Source: Sporosarcina globispora
GTDB taxonomy: Bacteria; Bacillota; Bacilli; Bacillales; Cytobacillaceae
DNA: 64,000 bases
Direction of reading: 5' to 3'
NCBI RefSeq assembly: GCF_001274725.1
Contig: NZ_LGUF01000007.1
Location: forward strand, 3,971,039 to 4,035,038
Below, piece after piece: positions 25,506 to 33,925 of this stretch; position 1 is the stretch's first letter, and the number at the start of each line of letters is the position of its first letter. The notes below the pieces were generated by a model. The model was not told the origin of the DNA, searched no databases, and saw only the letters and a program-made list of their open reading frames with translations. A program made the translations under genes and the position numbers.

Positions 25506-26561
25506 TTACTTCAAACTTTCTATAATACCGCCAGATGTTTTTTGACGTGCAGGTATACCGCCGCGCCCAGGTTTCCCAGTATTCTCATCAATAAACATCG
25601 CGAAATCCGGAGAAATTTCCCGGCCATTTGGCATCGTGAGCCACAATCTTAATAAATGACGTTTGCGCTCCGGTTCTGCATAGTCTTCGTATTGAGTACG
25701 TGAGTGAAGAACTACATAATTATTGACGAATTGCATATCACCTGGCTCCAACATCATATTAAAATGCATATTTTCATCATGAAGGAGGGAATCTAGCAGG
25801 TCTAGTGCTTCAACTTCTACTTTTGACAACTGAATACCTGTTTTCTCTTGGGCTGATTCGATGAATAATCGGACATATCTGCAGCTTAATTTACCATCAA
25901 AATAATTAAAGATAGGTGATGTGAATACTGGAGATTCACCTGGTCCTTCTTCCCCACGACGATCGAAGAAAAATGGACGAGAGAGAATACCAAGATACTC
26001 AGGGTACTTCTCCAAAATCTCATTATAAACAGCCATCGAACTTACGATACTACTGTACCCACCGGTTTTCCCCTTCCGCAGACTTAATAATCCGACAACA
26101 TCTGATCCATCTGCATGAAAAGGAAGATGCAATTTCGTTTGGTATCCACGTACATTTGAATTTTCTAAACTAAGACCTTTATCAATGACATGCCCTAAGA
26201 GATCACCATTCGCGTTTTGCGATACTGGAATACCCATATGAAGTCCAAGACCCCAATAAATAATGCTTGCTTCCTCATCTGTATATCTTTCCAGTGGCAA
26301 TCCACGAATTAATAGAAAACCTCTCCCATTCTCCAATTCTTCTACAAAGTATTCGATTTCTTTAAAAAGATCAGGGATCGGAAAGTCCTCCTTTGTAAAG
26401 TCAGGGGCTTTTAGGCCCTTTTGCTGAACATGAGATAAGGCGTTCTCTAGCGTTGCAATCGCTTTTTCAGACAAATAATAAATCCATGAATCATCGTTCG
26501 CTAAATCAGTCCCTTTCCAAGCTGGTGGCCCCTGAATTTTATCCTTCAAAATAATCGACAT
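25506..26561 (-). CDS. TauD/TfdA-like Fe(II)/2-oxoglutarate dioxygenase (TauD2)
   Basis: 351 residues, paralogue of TauD1 over its full length. Iron ligands: the HAD of LPFHADGSDVVGLLSL and the distal His of NNYVVLHSRT; then RKRHLLRLWL. It carries an extra C-terminal tail (about 325-351, GKPGRGGIPARQKTSGG) not present in TauD1. HTD is changed to HAD, which keeps both metal ligands. AAGGAGG precedes ATG. It begins 34 nt after the acyl-CoA ligase stop, so the two are co-transcribed. Confidence 0.82.
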   Translation of the reverse strand: MSIILKDKIQGPPAWKGTDLANDDSWIYYLSEKAIATLENALSHVQQKGLKAPDFTKEDFPIPDLFKEIEYFVEELENGRGFLLIRGLPLERYTDEEASIIYWGLGLHMGIPVSQNANGDLLGHVIDKGLSLENSNVRGYQTKLHLPFHADGSDVVGLLSLRKGKTGGYSSIVSSMAVYNEILEKYPEYLGILSRPFFFDRRGEEGPGESPVFTSPIFNYFDGKLSCRYVRLFIESAQEKTGIQLSKVEVEALDLLDSLLHDENMHFNMMLEPGDMQFVNNYVVLHSRTQYEDYAEPERKRHLLRLWLTMPNGREISPDFAMFIDENTGKPGRGGIPARQKTSGGIIESLK

Positions 26562-26594
26562 ATATAATCCTCCTTAATTAATATAATTTGTACC

Positions 26595-28109
26595 TTACTG
26601 AATTGGAGTCAGTTGTCTTAGTTTTCTTCGTAAAATTTTTCCTGTAGAGTTCTTAGGCAGCTCCTTGAGAAATTCAACTTGTTTAGGAAGCTTATACTTC
26701 GCCAGCTTATCCTGACAGAAATGGATAATGTCATCTATTGTGATCTGCTCATCCTTGACTACAACATACGATTTTACAATTTCTCCGTATCCTTCATCAG
26801 GAACTCCAACCACAGATGCCTCTACAATAGAAGGATGCTGATACAATACTTCCTCTACTTCCCTAGGGTAGACATTGTATCCGCCAACGATTATGATGTC
26901 TTTCTTGCGATCAACAATGTAGATGTATCCTTCTTCATCCATTTTCGCCAGATCACCCGTGAAAAACCATTCATCCATTAGGGCAGCATTTGTATCTTCC
27001 GGCATCCCTAAGTATCCCTTCATTACATTTGGTCCTTGAACAACTAATTCTCCGATTTCTCCCCTTGGCAATTCGTCCCCTTCCTCATTGACAACCTTGC
27101 TTTTGACACCTGGAATATTCAAACCGATAGAGCCGGGCTTACGGGTCCCCCTTAAAGGATTAAAAGCGACGACAGGAGAAGTTTCTGAGAGCCCATACCC
27201 TTCTAAGATAGTAACGTTAAACTTGTTTTGGAAATTTTGGAGCAGCTCAACAGGAATGGAAGCTCCTCCAGATATACACAAGCGAATGGATAAGAAATAG
27301 TCCGCAGAAGCTTCAGGCAATTGATAGATAAAGTTGTACATCGTAGGAACTCCAACAAAAACCGTTGCTTGTTTTTGCCGAATAGTATTAACAACATCTT
27401 GAGGGCTAAATTTAGGCACGATAATGACCGTTGCCCCGCAAGAAATGGCATTATTCAGACAAACGGTCATACAGAAAACATGAAACATCGGCAGAACAGC
27501 TACTACACGATCTTCATCATACAGTTCCAATAGGTTTGAAATAGATTTTGCATTAGAAGCCAAATTTCGATGAGATAACATCGCTCCTTTTGGTTTACCA
27601 GTTGTCCCTGACGTGTAGAGAATGACAGCAAGGTCTTCTTCATGGGTGAAAGGGCTTTCAAAATCTGGATTACTTGTTTCCATTAGACGCTCCCATGTCC
27701 ACTCTTGACTCATGGCATCTACATAAATAAAGCAAATTATATTTTTAGATTCTTCTTTTAATTCAGATATTTTAGAACCTACGGATGCGTGTGCAATAAC
27801 CACCTTGGCCTGACTATTGTCTAAAATGTAGCTGATTTCCCTTTGGCTAAACATAGGATTGATAGGAATAGCAATTGCACCTAGACGTAATATACCATAG
27901 TACGCAATGATGAATTCAGGGCTGTTACCTAATATAAGAGCTACCCCATCTCCTTTCCCCACTCCTTGAGCAGACAAGCCAGCAGCAAATTGATCCACCA
28001 GCTGATTTAATTCCCTATAAGTTACACTTATATCTTCATAGATATAAGCGTATTTTTCAGGGAATTTTCTGGCGCTCCTCCTCAAATTTTCATTTAAATT
28101 ATGAACCAT
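26595..28109 (-). CDS. acyl-CoA synthetase (AMP-forming), long-chain type
   Basis: A 504-residue ANL superfamily enzyme. P-loop ILYTSGTTGKPKGAMLSHRN (about 170-189), the A5 motif EGYGLSETSP, the A7 motif EWFFTGDLAKMDEEGYIYIV, A8 DRKKDIIIVGGYNVYP and the catalytic Lys in the C-terminal KNSTGKILRRKL. It activates a carboxylic acid to its CoA thioester. Sequence style is LcfB-like, but the acyl chain cannot be predicted. It is the first gene downstream of promoter b. AAGGGG precedes ATG. Confidence 0.87.
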   Translation of the reverse strand: MVHNLNENLRRSARKFPEKYAYIYEDISVTYRELNQLVDQFAAGLSAQGVGKGDGVALILGNSPEFIIAYYGILRLGAIAIPINPMFSQREISYILDNSQAKVVIAHASVGSKISELKEESKNIICFIYVDAMSQEWTWERLMETSNPDFESPFTHEEDLAVILYTSGTTGKPKGAMLSHRNLASNAKSISNLLELYDEDRVVAVLPMFHVFCMTVCLNNAISCGATVIIVPKFSPQDVVNTIRQKQATVFVGVPTMYNFIYQLPEASADYFLSIRLCISGGASIPVELLQNFQNKFNVTILEGYGLSETSPVVAFNPLRGTRKPGSIGLNIPGVKSKVVNEEGDELPRGEIGELVVQGPNVMKGYLGMPEDTNAALMDEWFFTGDLAKMDEEGYIYIVDRKKDIIIVGGYNVYPREVEEVLYQHPSIVEASVVGVPDEGYGEIVKSYVVVKDEQITIDDIIHFCQDKLAKYKLPKQVEFLKELPKNSTGKILRRKLRQLTPIQ

Positions 28110-28161
28110 GAAAATACGCCCCTTTTTTAATATTTAGATTATTGTTACTATTCTTACTACG

Positions 28162-28207
28162 ATTATACTGTTAAGTAATAATAAAATAAAATTAAAGATT
28201 TTAATTT
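28162..28207 (-). promoter_or_regulatory. LysR-type promoter b
   Basis: Perfect palindrome AAATTAAAGATTTTAATTT (28189-28207), 21 nt, then TATAAT on the minus strand (28162-28167), with no good -35. It should drive the five-gene run from the acyl-CoA ligase to the hydrolase. Confidence 0.65.
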
Positions 28208-28521
28208 GAAAATAAGTGTGACTAATATTCAAAAGGGGAAAGGGGTGCAAGCACATGCAATAAGTGCCGGTAGGGACACCTAAAAAAACACAAAACGTCA
28301 CGTGCTTCTCGTAATAGACCCTTTCATCGGCGGTTTGCAAAATAAAATCCGCAAGCCGGTTTGCAAGCGGAATGGCCAGACTATGCGAAGACTTTGCAGC
28401 TGTATTTGTAGCTTTTATACTTAAAAACTTGGTTAGTTCACGGTTCAAAATCTACCTTCTTGTTCCTATTCAATGTAATATTTTCACTCTATATCTTCTG
28501 TTTATGATTAACGATCCCTTT
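28208..28521. other. intergenic stretch upstream of promoter b
   Basis: No gene is supported. A minus-strand open frame (28134-28448) runs through it and across the promoter palindrome, without family marks. It may be decayed coding sequence. Confidence 0.3.
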
Positions 28522-28557
28522 AAAAAGACGCCTTCTTCTAGTCAAAAAAGGCGCCCT
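28522..28557 (-). terminator. intrinsic terminator of the aminotransferase gene
   Basis: On the minus strand GGCGCCTT pairs with AAGGCGTC, followed by TTTTTAAA. Confidence 0.65.
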
Positions 28558-28604
28558 TCATATAGAAAGTCGTTTTCCTTATTCCCTTTCATAAAATAAT
28601 TTAA

Positions 28605-29795
28605 TCAAAGACTAGCTTCTACAACTCTCCCCAGTCTCCGAATCCCATCTGCTATTTCCTTTTCATCCTCATAACTGAAGGAAAGGCGAAGATATTCAGT
28701 CCCATCTGATTGATCCATAAAAAAATACCTGCCAGGAATAAAAGATACCCCCTCCGCCAGGGCTTGAGTTAACATTTCCGATGTATCGACACCAGGAATT
28801 TTCATCCAAGCGAAGTAACCGCCTTCTGGCACATACCAGGAGGCCGATTCAGGCAGGTACTGTTCGAGTGCCGAGAGCAGGACGGCACATTTAGACCGGT
28901 ATGTGTCTCTCAAGGTTATGAGTTTTTCATCAAAATCAGTGTTTGCTAAATATACAGCCATGGCTGCTTGAGCAAACGGATGATTCAAATCTTTTTTAAA
29001 CCAGGCGCATGCATGGATGATTTCACATGCTCCTGCTATCCATCCAATTCGCATGCCTGGCGCTACTATCTTGGATAACGAACCGACATGCAGAACTCTT
29101 GACATTGTATCCATCGCTTTTAGTGTAGGCAGATTATTATTAAAGAATAATTCCCCATAGGCATCATCTTCTACAATTAAGAAATTATACTTGTCGGCCA
29201 GCTCCAAAACATGCTGCCTGCGCTCTGCTGTCATAGTCGTCCCCGTTGGATTTTGAAAAGTTGGAATGGTATATAGAAAACGTGGCTGGGCAAGCCCATT
29301 TCGCTTCCTTTCGGCTAAAATTTCTTCCAAAACATCGGTTTGAAGTCCATGCTTATCTACAGGAATACTAATGAAAAGCTTTGTATAATTTTGAAAAATC
29401 TCTAAAGCCTCCATATAGGTGGGGGATTCTATTGCCACGACCGCCTCCTTATCCAGGAGAATACGGGCAATCAAATCGACTGCCTGACAGGCACCAGAGG
29501 TAATCAAGAGCTCTTCTTCTGAAACAGAAATACCTCTCTCTTCCAATCTTTTTATGATCTGTTCCTTTAGCTCAAGAATTTTTGGACTTCCAGTATAATG
29601 AAGTGGTAAATCATGCTCAAGTTCTAATAGACTGCAAACAGCTGCCTTAATCTCCTCAACCGGCACAAGGACAGGTGCTGGATAGCCGCAATGGAGACGA
29701 ATACAACCTTCAGGAAGGTCCGGAATCCACTTCCCTGGCGGATTATTCTTAAGTGCTAATTGGATGTTTTTAGGAAAAAAAGAAGCAATATTCAC
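28605..29795 (-). CDS. PLP-dependent class I/II aminotransferase
   Basis: A 396-residue fold-type I aminotransferase without an HTH domain. Substrate/PLP motifs: TSGACQAVDLIARILLD, ESPTYMEALEIF, PTFQNPTGTTMTAERR, VEDDAYGELFF (PLP Asp) and the Schiff-base Lys in HVGSLSKIVAPGMRIGW; then the carboxylate-binding Arg in YLRLSFSY. It resembles the 2-aminoadipate/branched-chain LysN-like group. The GTG start 29795 lies behind AAAGGTG. It is monocistronic; its closeness to a MocR regulator may be chance. Confidence 0.83.
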   Translation of the reverse strand: MNIASFFPKNIQLALKNNPPGKWIPDLPEGCIRLHCGYPAPVLVPVEEIKAAVCSLLELEHDLPLHYTGSPKILELKEQIIKRLEERGISVSEEELLITSGACQAVDLIARILLDKEAVVAIESPTYMEALEIFQNYTKLFISIPVDKHGLQTDVLEEILAERKRNGLAQPRFLYTIPTFQNPTGTTMTAERRQHVLELADKYNFLIVEDDAYGELFFNNNLPTLKAMDTMSRVLHVGSLSKIVAPGMRIGWIAGACEIIHACAWFKKDLNHPFAQAAMAVYLANTDFDEKLITLRDTYRSKCAVLLSALEQYLPESASWYVPEGGYFAWMKIPGVDTSEMLTQALAEGVSFIPGRYFFMDQSDGTEYLRLSFSYEDEKEIADGIRRLGRVVEASL

Positions 29796-29852
29796 CTCTA
29801 TCTACACCTTTCTTTTTCACTGCATAAGTTTTTATTATTGATTATAAACCTC

Positions 29853-29888
29853 TTGCCTGATATGCTCCACTTGCCTGATATGCTCCAC
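29853..29888. repeat. perfect tandem 18-bp duplication
   Basis: TTGCCTGATATGCTCCAC occurs twice without a gap (29853-29870, 29871-29888) upstream of the aminotransferase. The rest of the 29796-30124 gap contains no gene I can support. Confidence 0.8.
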
Positions 29889-30124
29889 CAAACCATTTTA
29901 TTTTTATAATTATTCAGAATAATAAAAGGAAAATGAGTTGTCACAACAAAAAAAGAGAAAGTTATTTAGTATTGAAAACCTTAGATGTTTTACAGAGTGG
30001 ATTTAATTCTGCGGTATCCTTTTTCGGATATACGCCATTACTCGAAAATCGTACTGCAGCAATCTTCAATACGGATATAGCAGATTATTCCCTAAAGATT
30101 AATAGGATCATAATCTTTCTTCCC

Positions 30125-30697
30125 TTAATAAAGTAAGTGTTCTTCGAAATGCTTTTTTACATTGCTCCAATCTTCCGTTGTGACACTATAAAGGACAGTA
30201 TGACGAATGATTCCTTCTTTTCGTATCATATGATTTCGAAGAATGCCTTCTTTTACCCCGCCGATTCGCTCTATTGCTTTTTGAGAACGGAGGTTTTCAT
30301 GTCCTGTTTTGATTTGGACACGGTTAAAGGAAAGTTCTTCAAAGCAATATTTTAACAATAAATATTTACAATTTGTGTTAATATTCGATCGCCAGAAATT
30401 AGGATTAAGCCAAGTTGATCCGATTTCAAGCCGTTTATGTTGTTCTGATATATCCAGAAACCAGGTAGCACCGATTATTTTCTCTGTTTTTTTATTTACA
30501 ATTACATATGCAAAATCGGTACATTGTTCACGTTTTTGCAAAGCATTCTGGACATATTGACGTACACAGCTTTTCTCTGTTAATTCGACAGACATATGCT
30601 CCCAGATGCGCTTATCCTGCGCTGCTTCAAAAAGTCCTTCAGCATGCTCAAGTCCCATTGGAATTAACTGTACAGCATTGTTTTCTAATTTTTGCAT
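30125..30697 (-). CDS. RimJ/RimL-type GNAT N-acetyltransferase
   Basis: 190 residues. GNAT_3 pattern: VQLIPMGLEHAEGLFEAAQD at the N-terminus, FAYVIVNKKTEKIIGATWFL, EIGSTWLNPNFWRSNINTNC, and the C-terminal VQIKTGHENLRSQKAIERIG then LRNHMIRKEG. The target may be a protein N-terminus or a small amine; it is not predictable. A GTG at 30706 overlaps AGGGAGTG, so ATG 30697 is used. It is divergent from a MocR regulator with a 91-nt shared promoter region, so it is the likely target of that regulator. Confidence 0.82.
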   Translation of the reverse strand: MQKLENNAVQLIPMGLEHAEGLFEAAQDKRIWEHMSVELTEKSCVRQYVQNALQKREQCTDFAYVIVNKKTEKIIGATWFLDISEQHKRLEIGSTWLNPNFWRSNINTNCKYLLLKYCFEELSFNRVQIKTGHENLRSQKAIERIGGVKEGILRNHMIRKEGIIRHTVLYSVTTEDWSNVKKHFEEHLLY

Positions 30698-30731
30698 TTT
30701 TATCACTCCCTGATTCTATTAAAACCCTATT

Positions 30732-30777
30732 CTGGTATGATAAAAAGAACCAAAAATGTTTTTTTATTTAATACCAG
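30732..30777. promoter_or_regulatory. inverted repeat in the GNAT/MocR divergent promoter
   Basis: CTGGTAT (30732-30738) and ATACCAG (30771-30777) flank the start region of the MocR gene; a TATGAT -10-like box overlaps the first arm. Candidate operator for the MocR protein. Confidence 0.45.
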
Positions 30778-30788
30778 GGGATGAGTTA

Positions 30789-32159
30789 ATGGAACTTCAA
30801 ATTCTGCTTTCGAGTAATAAAACAAAATATAAGCAAATTTATGAACAAATACGAAAAGCGATTTTAGAAAAAAAACTGTTAGCTCATGCTAAACTTCCTG
30901 CAAAACGACGTCTGGCTGAGCAATTAAACTTAAATATCATTGCTGTTCAAATGGCTTATGAACAACTGCAGAGTGAAGGGTACTGTTATTCAGTTGAACG
31001 ACAAGGATATTTTGTTTCTGAAATTCAAGATGAGTGGCACACAATTGAAAATGATACGACTACTTTGAAGAAAACAGTTCAGAATGAACATGTTATAAAT
31101 TTTAAAAGTGGGCAGATTGATGCTGCTGCCTTCCCCTATAAACAATGGAACAGACTTTATCGAAAAGAGCTTAATGTATCCAATGCCAGCAATGCAGCTT
31201 GGCAGGGCGAATATTCATTACGCGAACAAATTGCAAAGTACTTACAGCATGCTAGAGGGCTAACCTGTCAGCCGGAGCAAGTGTATATATTTAGCGGATT
31301 TCAGCAGCAGTTTACAAATGTATGTTTGTTTTTTAATCGGAGCGCCATCGGAACAGAGGATCCCGGTTTTATTCGGGCAAAATTTGTTTGTCAGCAATTA
31401 CAGCTGCAATGTCATCCGATCTCTGTGGATGAGGAAGGCTGCTGTGTGCCTGAAGAGCCAGTAAAGCTATTATATACGACACCAGCTCATCAATATCCTA
31501 CTGGTACCATCATGTCTATAGCTCGAAGGGTTGAGTTATTAAATTGGGCACATAAACAGGATGCTTACATTATCGAGGATGACTATGATTCTGAATTCCG
31601 TTACAAAGGGGCACCCATCCCAACTCTATCGCATCTGGATTCAACCGGCCGGGTGCTTTACTTTGGTACTTTTTCAAAAACATTGCTGCCGTCCCTTCGT
31701 ATAAGTTATCTGATTATGCCTGCATCTCTTCAACAAGACTTCGAAAAGTTTAATATTCACCTAAAATCGACTGTTTCACGAATCGACCAGCAGGTTACTG
31801 CAAAATTTATGGAAGAAGGAAATTATTCATCGCATATAGCAAAAATGAGAACTTTATACCGAGCCAAAAGTAGATGTTTAATTGAAAGCCTATATAAGCA
31901 TTTGGGAGAACCATTTGAAATCATAGGGGATACTGCAGGATTACATATCATTGTTACATTACCCGAAGGATTAAATGAATATAAAGCAATAGAGCTGGCG
32001 AAGTCAAGTGGAGTTGAAATCGATGCTGTTTCACCTATGCATGAGCTTCAGAAGCCAAATCATCAGGTTATGCTTGGATATGGTGCACCCACAATGAACG
32101 AAATTCAGAGAGGCGTCCAATTAATTGCTAATGCATGGAAAAATTGCTTAAGTAATTAA
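30789..32159 (+). CDS. MocR-family (GntR-HTH plus aminotransferase-like) regulator
   Basis: 456 residues. GntR winged HTH about 1-75 (YKQIYEQIRKAILEKKLLAH, LPAKRRLAEQLNLNIIAVQM), a linker, then a fold-type I aminotransferase domain about 105-456. The domain has YTTPAHQYPTGTIMSIARR, IIEDDYDSEFRYKG and the PLP Lys in FGTFSKTLLPSLRISY. Relatives such as PdxR and GabR sense PLP or amine adducts and control divergent genes. AGGGGATG lies 5 nt before ATG 30789; the frame is open from 30756. Confidence 0.88.
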   Translation: MELQILLSSNKTKYKQIYEQIRKAILEKKLLAHAKLPAKRRLAEQLNLNIIAVQMAYEQLQSEGYCYSVERQGYFVSEIQDEWHTIENDTTTLKKTVQNEHVINFKSGQIDAAAFPYKQWNRLYRKELNVSNASNAAWQGEYSLREQIAKYLQHARGLTCQPEQVYIFSGFQQQFTNVCLFFNRSAIGTEDPGFIRAKFVCQQLQLQCHPISVDEEGCCVPEEPVKLLYTTPAHQYPTGTIMSIARRVELLNWAHKQDAYIIEDDYDSEFRYKGAPIPTLSHLDSTGRVLYFGTFSKTLLPSLRISYLIMPASLQQDFEKFNIHLKSTVSRIDQQVTAKFMEEGNYSSHIAKMRTLYRAKSRCLIESLYKHLGEPFEIIGDTAGLHIIVTLPEGLNEYKAIELAKSSGVEIDAVSPMHELQKPNHQVMLGYGAPTMNEIQRGVQLIANAWKNCLSN

Positions 32160-32250
32160 ATTTGGAACCTATCCCTGTCATATCCTCAAATACATATTTT
32201 TTGGCTCAATTATATTTATTCAGCGAAGCGAACACTTGCAAAAATAAAAT

Positions 32251-32288
32251 GAGCGATTATCTTTGTTACTGGATAGCGCTCTTTTTTT
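32251..32288 (+). terminator. intrinsic terminator of the MocR gene
   Basis: GAGCG (32251-32255) pairs with CGCTC (32277-32281), extended by TTATC/GATAG, followed by TTTTTTT. Confidence 0.7.
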
Positions 32289-32425
32289 GATGAAAGATAA
32301 GATCTTATATAATGTAAGGATTCCAAACACAATAAAAGCCTTTACAATGCACAGCAAAGTACATCACGGTTTTTCTTTATTTCACCTTTTCTTAAAAAGA
32401 AGATTCTTTACCTTTGGATTCTTTT

Positions 32426-32779
32426 TTATGGCTCATTCCTCATTTTATCTTTAACAGCTATCATAAACTCAAACATATTCATCCCTTGGATTTGCTGGAA
32501 TTTATATAAATCTTGATTATAGTACATATGAATATGCTTGCCGGTGATTCCTCTCTTTTCTGCAATGGAAATGATGTTCCTATATGTAAATTCTTGAATA
32601 AATCCTTTGTTTGCTTCTGATGCTGTAATTGCACAGAATAGCAGTCTTTTGTTCGTAGCAATCAAAAAGCCTGCCTGTGGTACTAAACAGAAATGGGCTA
32701 CTAATGAGCAGCATATACATTCAATTATGTTTTCTCCTTCCTTCAGTAACTGCTCAAACGGATTTTTCACAAGATTCAT
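32426..32779 (-). CDS. bacterial PH-domain protein (YokE-like)
   Basis: 117 residues. The pattern ATNKRLLFCAITASEANKGF, FTYRNIISIAEKRG and a C-terminal helix MFEFMIAVKDKM is that of the bPH_4/YokE-like domain. The SLVAHFCLVPQAGFLIATNK stretch is its opening strand pair. Function is unknown; no membrane segment. ATG 32779 follows GAGGGGG; the frame is open to 32866, but that part overlaps the methyltransferase. It is the second gene of the S-box transcript, 44 nt after the methyltransferase. Confidence 0.65.
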   Translation of the reverse strand: MNLVKNPFEQLLKEGENIIECICCSLVAHFCLVPQAGFLIATNKRLLFCAITASEANKGFIQEFTYRNIISIAEKRGITGKHIHMYYNQDLYKFQQIQGMNMFEFMIAVKDKMRNEP

Positions 32780-32823
32780 TGATAGGTCCCCCTCAATTAT
32801 ACAAAAAAGTTCATATCCTAATT

Positions 32824-33402
32824 TCAAACCATAGTCTTCACTGCCAGAAGCAGTCCAGTAGACCAATCCATTTCTGTTATGTCCAGATCAGGTCTGTTTT
32901 GCAGAGTCTTAAGGAGTTTGGTTGCTTTAATTCCACAATGGTGAGGCAAAACCGATTGTGGAAACACATCATGGATAACATAAAAACCTCCAACATTTAA
33001 ATGATCCAATGTTTTGTCGAGTAACTCGAATTTTCCCGGCCACGTATCTGCAAATATAAAATCAAACCGTTCAGTCAGGTTTTGAATAAAAGCTGCTCCG
33101 TCCTGGCAGCAAAATGATACTCTTCTGTCATTCTCGAGGTACTTTCTTGCGATAGACTGCACTCTGGAATCAATATCAACTGTAGTAAGTGTACTGCCTT
33201 CATCCATACCATCCATGATCCATGAAGCAGACGCACCTGTACCTGTTCCCAATTCTAAAAAGTTTCCTCCTGGTTTTGAGGCAGCCAATCCCTTTAGTAA
33301 AAATCCTGTTTTTCTATCACATGACTGCTGAAAGCCGAGAAGTTCTGATTCTTGTAAAATATTCACGTAAGCTTCCGGTATCTGTATAACACTGCTTTCC
33401 AT
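32824..33402 (-). CDS. class I SAM-dependent methyltransferase
   Basis: 192 residues. SAM-binding motif I FLELGTGTGASASWI (about 50-64), acidic motif II TTVDIDSR, motif IV FDFIFADTWPGKF and motif VI GGFYVIHD. The opening QQSCDRKTGFLLKGLAASKP resembles O-methyltransferases of the catechol/caffeoyl-CoA class, but the acceptor is unknown. Start ATG 33402 after GAGGAGG (10 nt). Directly upstream lies a SAM-I riboswitch with terminator, so the gene should be expressed when SAM is low, unusual for a SAM consumer. Confidence 0.8.
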   Translation of the reverse strand: MESSVIQIPEAYVNILQESELLGFQQSCDRKTGFLLKGLAASKPGGNFLELGTGTGASASWIMDGMDEGSTLTTVDIDSRVQSIARKYLENDRRVSFCCQDGAAFIQNLTERFDFIFADTWPGKFELLDKTLDHLNVGGFYVIHDVFPQSVLPHHCGIKATKLLKTLQNRPDLDITEMDWSTGLLLAVKTMV

Positions 33403-33482
33403 TATGTCATTTCCTCCTCTTCCATATCTTAAAAATCTCGTCTTTATATCCATTAAATCCGGCCCCATTTATTAAAAAGGCA

Positions 33483-33638
33483 ACCAAAAAAGGCCTCTTA
33501 ACATAAGAGGCCTTTGCTTTCAAATAGACCTCTTATCTCCCAGAGCATTAACTCTGTTGGAATTAGCACCTTCCTGAAATAATCAGGGGTTGCTGAGGCT
33601 TCGCAGGGCCAGTCCCTCCACCTCTCTGGATAAGAATT
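33483..33638 (-). promoter_or_regulatory. SAM-I (S-box) riboswitch with terminator
   Basis: Minus strand. CTTATC plus AGAGAGGTGGAGGGACTGGC, then CCTGCGAAGCCTCAGCAACC, then AAGGTGCTAATTCC and a closing GATAAG (aptamer about 33526-33638). A terminator hairpin follows: AAGGCCTCTTA (33490-33500) with TAAGAGGCCTT (33504-33514), then TTTTTT. These are all the conserved S-box blocks. SAM binding is expected to favour the terminator, switching off the methyltransferase and the PH-domain gene. Confidence 0.95.
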
Positions 33639-33791
33639 AGTTCAAAATATTGATTTATTTTCAACAAGTATTTCACAGTTTCACCAAAATGGCAATACAT
33701 ATCTTCCTTCAAAAAAATCTTTTCCTTTTACTTCAGTTTTGAAAAAATTTCATGGTAGTAGTGCGATATATATATTTGTATAATTCTCCTA

Positions 33792-33914
33792 TTAAACAAT
33801 CTCTTCCCCCTAATAGATCTGGAAATCAAGAACAATCGGATCCGAAATAATCTCTTTCCCTTTTTCACGAATTAAATCCTTATAAAAAGGCAGCAAATCG
33901 CTGGCCGATTTCAA
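33792..33914 (-). pseudogene. decayed 3' end of a jetC (Wadjet SMC-like) gene
   Basis: The minus strand encodes EIGQRFAAF, then after a frameshift YKDLIREKGKEIISDPIV and LDFQIY, a TAG stop, GEEIV and TAA. The intact JetC here ends KTEISQRFDAYYKLDFIREK...GKEIVSDTIVPAFRIYQGEEVVQ. So this is the last roughly 40 codons of a second jetC with one frameshift and one nonsense codon (CAG to TAG). Nothing else of a second Wadjet system is seen next to it. Confidence 0.82.
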
Positions 33915-33925
33915 TTATTAGAAAA

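Noticed and set aside
29933..30136. 67-codon plus-strand frame (MSCHNKKRES...)
   Set aside because: No ribosome binding site and no recognised pattern; it overlaps the end of the convergent acetyltransferase gene.
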